Source: JAPWJZ01 sp966211335 (GTDB lineage Bacteria; Pseudomonadota; Alphaproteobacteria; Micavibrionales; UBA2020). Taken from it: 64,000 bases of DNA. The stretch is taken from contig CBIHNF010000001.1 of NCBI GenBank assembly GCA_966211335.1, positions 1,922,001 through 1,986,000 on the forward strand, given 5' to 3'. Below the pieces are notes generated by a model, which worked only from the letters and a program-made list of their open reading frames with translations, ran no database searches and had not been told where the DNA came from. Both the position numbers and the translations under genes were made by a program. Shown here piece by piece: positions 61,083 to 64,000 of the stretch (the first letter of the stretch is position 1; the number at the start of each line of letters is the position of its first letter).

Positions 61083-61937
61083 ATGACACAGCATCACATC
61101 AATCTGCAGAATTTCAAAATCGGCAACGACCTGCCCTTCGTCCTTATCGCAGGTCCCTGCGCTCTCGAGAGCCGCGACCACGCCTTCGATATGTCCGGCG
61201 CGCTGAAAGAGCTGACGCAGAAACTCGGCATCGCCCTCATCTACAAAACATCCTTCGACAAAGCCAACCGCACCAGCCTCAAGGCCGGCCGCGGCATGGG
61301 GCTTGAAAAAGCGCTGCCCATCCTCAGCGACATCCGCAAGGAATTGAAACTCCCCGTCGTGACTGACGTGCATGCGCCCGAGCAATGCGCGGAAGTGGCC
61401 GAAGCCGTCGATGTGTTGCAAATCCCCGCTTTCCTGTGCCGTCAGACCGACCTGCTGGTTGCGGCCGCCAAAACCGGGAAGATTGTGAATGTGAAGAAGG
61501 GCCAGTTCCTCGCACCTTGGGACATGAAAAACGTCGCTGCTAAAATCACCGAAAGCGGCAACCCCAACGTCATGCTCTGCGAGCGCGGCGTGACCTTCGG
61601 TTACAACACCCTCGTCAACGACATGCGCGCCCTCCCCATCATGGCGGAAACCGGCCATCCGGTGGTGTTCGATGCAACACACTCCGTGCAATCCCCCGGC
61701 GGCGCCGGCGGCTCCACCAGCGGCGACCGCCGCATGGTTGCCCCGCTCGCCCGCGCCGCATTGGCGATCGGCTGCGCGGCCGTCTTCATGGAAACGCATC
61801 GCACCCCCGACACCGCGCCCTCCGACGGCCCCAACATGGTGAAGTTAGACGATATGCCCGCCATCCTCGAGCAGATGCTGGCCATCGACCGCCTCATGAA
61901 GCCGCAAGCCTACGCCGCCGCAAAAAAGGCCGCGTAA
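61083..61937 (+). CDS. kdsA: 3-deoxy-8-phosphooctulonate synthase
   Basis: 284 residues from ATG 61083. AGPCALESRDHAF, YKTSFDKANRTS, GSGGSTSGDRR-like GGAGGSTSGDRRMV and VKKGQFLAPWDM mark the Kdo8P synthase family. It condenses PEP with arabinose 5-phosphate for LPS core. This shows the cell makes Kdo. Confidence 0.95.
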   Translation: MTQHHINLQNFKIGNDLPFVLIAGPCALESRDHAFDMSGALKELTQKLGIALIYKTSFDKANRTSLKAGRGMGLEKALPILSDIRKELKLPVVTDVHAPEQCAEVAEAVDVLQIPAFLCRQTDLLVAAAKTGKIVNVKKGQFLAPWDMKNVAAKITESGNPNVMLCERGVTFGYNTLVNDMRALPIMAETGHPVVFDATHSVQSPGGAGGSTSGDRRMVAPLARAALAIGCAAVFMETHRTPDTAPSDGPNMVKLDDMPAILEQMLAIDRLMKPQAYAAAKKAA

Positions 61938-62035
61938 ACAGCAGGTTTTTTCTCCTTGTGGAACTTTACGGTGCTGCCTTGCATTAGCGGGGCAGTACCA
62001 GAAAACATAAAGTTTCATATTTCAGGAGAAGAACC

Positions 62036-62530
62036 ATGAGCCATATCACAGCAACCTTCCCGACCCGCATGTCGGCAGAATCCGCCCTCCGCAGCCTTGA
62101 AACCGCAGGCGTACGTGAAGACCAGGTCAGCCTCGTCGTCACGGAAGAAACCCGCGGTAACCACTTCCAGATCGAAGAAAAATCCCGTGCCGACGAAGGC
62201 GCTGCTGCCGGTGCCACCTTCGGCGGTATCGTCGGTGCCATCCTCGGCTCCGTCCTCGCGGCCGGTACTATCGCCATTCCGGGCCTGAACCTTATCGTCG
62301 TCGGCTCCCTCGCTTCCTCCCTCGCCGGTCTTGGCGCGGGCGCGGCAACGGGCGGCCTGCTTGGCGCCCTCGTCGGTGCCGGCATTCCCGCGCATGAAGC
62401 GGCGCTTTATGAAGATGACCTGAAACAAGGCAACATCCTTCTCGCCGTCAAGCCGGATACGGATGACCAGAAGAGCCGCATCAAGAACATCCTGAACGAC
62501 TCCAACGCGCTGAACGTCGCGACAGTCTAA
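62036..62530 (+). CDS. Glycine-rich membrane-inserting stress-type protein
   Basis: 164 residues. An N-terminal ferredoxin-like part (ITATFPTRMSAESALRSLETAGV) resembles heat-induced YflT or DUF1269-like proteins, followed by a long Gly/Ala-rich hydrophobic stretch (about 55-120) with glycine-zipper spacing, then a short C-terminal domain. Strong AGGAG ribosome site. Ends at a strong terminator. Confidence 0.7.
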   Translation: MSHITATFPTRMSAESALRSLETAGVREDQVSLVVTEETRGNHFQIEEKSRADEGAAAGATFGGIVGAILGSVLAAGTIAIPGLNLIVVGSLASSLAGLGAGAATGGLLGALVGAGIPAHEAALYEDDLKQGNILLAVKPDTDDQKSRIKNILNDSNALNVATV

Positions 62531-62573
62531 GGATAAAAGTTTCGAGCATCGTCGAACATGCTCCGAAAAAGAA

Positions 62574-62601
62574 GAAGGCGGGCCTTTAAAAGCCCGCCTT
62601 C
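62574..62601. terminator. Bidirectional rho-independent terminator
   Basis: Ten-base perfect GC-rich arms (62574-62583 and 62592-62601) with an 8-base loop, flanked by A-rich sequence on the left and T-rich on the right, so it can stop transcription from both convergent genes (62036-62530 and 62629-63201). Confidence 0.9.
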
Positions 62602-62628
62602 TTTTATTTTACTGCAGTGTCAGTCCGT

Positions 62629-63201
62629 CTATTTCAGGGCGACGACAGTTTTCACCAGGTCTTGCAGTCTTTGTCCATCCGCCGCCTCGAAGGCCTGACC
62701 CTTGGACTGTATCTGGATGAAAGCGGCGCCCGTCGCCGAGACGCGGAAAAGAATCCCCGCCCCGTACTGCTTTGCATCCCCTTTGCCGGCGCGAAACTCG
62801 ATATACATGACAGGCCCTTTCATGGGGTCGTCATAGCTGGAAGCCGTCAGGATCTGGCTGGCTTCATAAAACTGCCGATAAAGCCCGGCGCGGATAGTCT
62901 CCAGCAGTTTTGTGTCTTTGGCGGCGTCGCCGCTCAAGGAAAAATAATCGATGCCAAGGGTCCTGCTGGCATCCGCTGAATAGGTCAGCGCGGCACTGTG
63001 TTTGCCGGTAAAATCCGCTTGCCTAAAATTATGAAAACCAAGACTGTCGGCAATAGATTGAAACTCCTCGCCCAGATGGAGAAGTATCTGGCGGGGCTGT
63101 TCTTCAACAGTGGTGGAATTAAATGAATAGGAAGGGGTTGCCTGAAGAAGGCTGAATGTCAGAACAAGGGCGCAAAAGGCTGTTTTCACGTTCGACAACA
63201 T
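62629..63201 (-). CDS. Secreted protein, paralogue of the neighbouring gene
   Basis: About 190 residues from ATG 63201 with a signal peptide (VKTAFCALVLTFSLLQATPSYS). The mature part shares order and residues with the gene upstream: YFSLSGDAAKDTKLLETIRAGL against IYGLSGDAEADKELVNKLILGF, and GAAFIQIQSK against YAFIQLNARV. No known family. Ends near the bidirectional terminator. Confidence 0.75.
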   Translation of the reverse strand: MLSNVKTAFCALVLTFSLLQATPSYSFNSTTVEEQPRQILLHLGEEFQSIADSLGFHNFRQADFTGKHSAALTYSADASRTLGIDYFSLSGDAAKDTKLLETIRAGLYRQFYEASQILTASSYDDPMKGPVMYIEFRAGKGDAKQYGAGILFRVSATGAAFIQIQSKGQAFEAADGQRLQDLVKTVVALK

Positions 63202-63302
63202 TGTAAACTTATTGTAACACAAATGTAGCCGGGATGTAACTGAATATGAGCGCAATTTTCCTTCCGGCAAGAGCCGGCTTAATTTTTCTCGCCAAATTCA
63301 GC

Positions 63303-63914
63303 TTATTTTGTTTTCGCGCGCTCTTTCAGCACGGCACCTGTGGGGTTCACCATTTGGTGAATAGCCGCAATTTCTTCTTCTTTCAGTACCTTAACTCTCG
63401 CGTTTAACTGTATGAAAGCATAGGTTTTATCAGAAACTTTGCGGAAGGCGCTGGCGACCTGCAGCCAGTCCGCCTTGCCAGCATTCTGGGTGTACTGCAG
63501 GAACATCGCCTTGTCGCCATTTAAATAGTAGTTTTTGTCGGTGACGTCGGTGGCGGTGCGCTTGTACTGGCTCTCGAAACCCAAAATCAGCTTGTTGACC
63601 AGTTCTTTATCTGCTTCGGCATCCCCGCTGAGGCCATAAATGGTCATGGAGGTCATTCGCATCCACTGACTGGGATCGACGATATCCGCCGGCATGAACT
63701 GCAGCGTCAGGATGGTGCCGCCGTTGAGAATATTGCCCCAGACGAACTTCGGAGTGCCCGCCTGTTTTGCATAGATATCGAGATCATCGGCCGTCTTTTG
63801 CAGCAGCGCCTTACCCTGCGGATCCGTCACTGGCGTTTCAAATGCGCCTGCAGGCTGGGCACAGAATACGGCGGCCGACAGAAACAGGCAAAAAGCGATA
63901 TTTTTCATCATCAT
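63303..63914 (-). CDS. Secreted protein, paralogue of the 62629-63201 gene
   Basis: 203 residues from ATG 63914 (GGGG eight bases upstream; two more ATGs follow). Signal peptide KNIAFCLFLSAAVFCAQPAGA before FETPV. Shares the LSGDA(E/A) and FIQ(L/I) landmarks with its neighbour, 101 bp downstream on the same strand, indicating tandem duplication followed by divergence. Function unknown. Confidence 0.75.
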   Translation of the reverse strand: MMMKNIAFCLFLSAAVFCAQPAGAFETPVTDPQGKALLQKTADDLDIYAKQAGTPKFVWGNILNGGTILTLQFMPADIVDPSQWMRMTSMTIYGLSGDAEADKELVNKLILGFESQYKRTATDVTDKNYYLNGDKAMFLQYTQNAGKADWLQVASAFRKVSDKTYAFIQLNARVKVLKEEEIAAIHQMVNPTGAVLKERAKTK

Positions 63915-64000
63915 GATATTCCCCTCATCTTCAATAATTCTAGCCGCAGATTGCCAAACTGTCATGAACAATAATTTGCCTTGCAGGCGTCCCGCGGTTA

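Noticed and set aside
1..64000. CRISPR arrays, insertion sequences and rRNA genes
   Set aside because: No regularly spaced repeats, transposase frames or rRNA sequence were seen on reading through.

Overview
The window looks like chromosomal DNA of a free-living or host-associated alphaproteobacterium. The evidence is the ntrB-ntrC-ntrY-ntrX-trkA-(dat)-hfq-hflX block, a fused ispDF gene, a pyruvate dehydrogenase E1 beta subunit carrying its own lipoyl domain, pyruvate phosphate dikinase, a split glyQ/glyS glycyl-tRNA synthetase, a coq10-type START protein next to lipA, and kdsA, which implies a Kdo-containing LPS. No phage, transposase or CRISPR array was seen. Genes are tightly packed, often with 1-17 bp overlaps, and many convergent pairs end within a few bases of each other without a visible terminator.

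Layout. 1-8.7 kb: a surface-polysaccharide region, more AT-rich by eye than the rest, with the start of wecE, wecD, two GT2 polyprenyl-phosphate sugar transferases, two GtrA proteins, a zinc-ribbon methyltransferase, a YdjC-type deacetylase and an ArnT-like GT39 enzyme. 8.8-14.8 kb: an ICMT-like methyltransferase, an overlapping kynA-phrB-ygfZ run, and two conserved membrane or unknown proteins. 14.7-25.1 kb: ppdK, glyS and glyQ on the minus strand, a chagasin-type protease inhibitor, small unknown genes, a TrmN6-like methyltransferase, DUF2007 and the polyprenyl diphosphate synthase, followed by tRNA-Pro(CGG). 26.4-31.1 kb: a candidate iron-controlled operon. It has a sigma70-like promoter touching a Fur-box-like site, a leader hairpin, a cupredoxin, an FTR1 permease fused to a beta-rich outer-membrane-like domain, a nicotianamine-synthase-family enzyme, a DapE-type M20 hydrolase and an acetyltransferase. 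31.1-37.1 kb: a thioesterase, an NlpC/P60-like enzyme, a GNAT protein, mazG and a macrodomain-like protein with its own strong promoter and overlapping palindrome. 37.2-48.9 kb: the minus-strand regulatory block suhB/hflX/hfq/HAD/dat/trkA/ntrXYCB. 49-53 kb: ispDF-pgpA-pncC, then coq10-like and lipA. 53.3-58.4 kb: pdhA-pdhB-pdhC-lpd. 58.5-64 kb: two overlapping secreted proteins (one YHYH), ftsB, kdsA, a glycine-rich membrane protein, and two paralogous secreted proteins.

How the genes work together. lipA makes the lipoyl cofactor used by the adjacent pyruvate dehydrogenase complex. ispDF, the polyprenyl synthase and the coq10-like protein all serve isoprenoid and ubiquinone supply. The Ntr systems, Hfq and TrkA form a nitrogen, redox and stress control block. 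The region most worth testing is the 26.4-31.1 kb unit. It places a metal permease fused to a barrel-like domain next to an enzyme family that makes opine or nicotianamine metallophores, under a likely Fur site.
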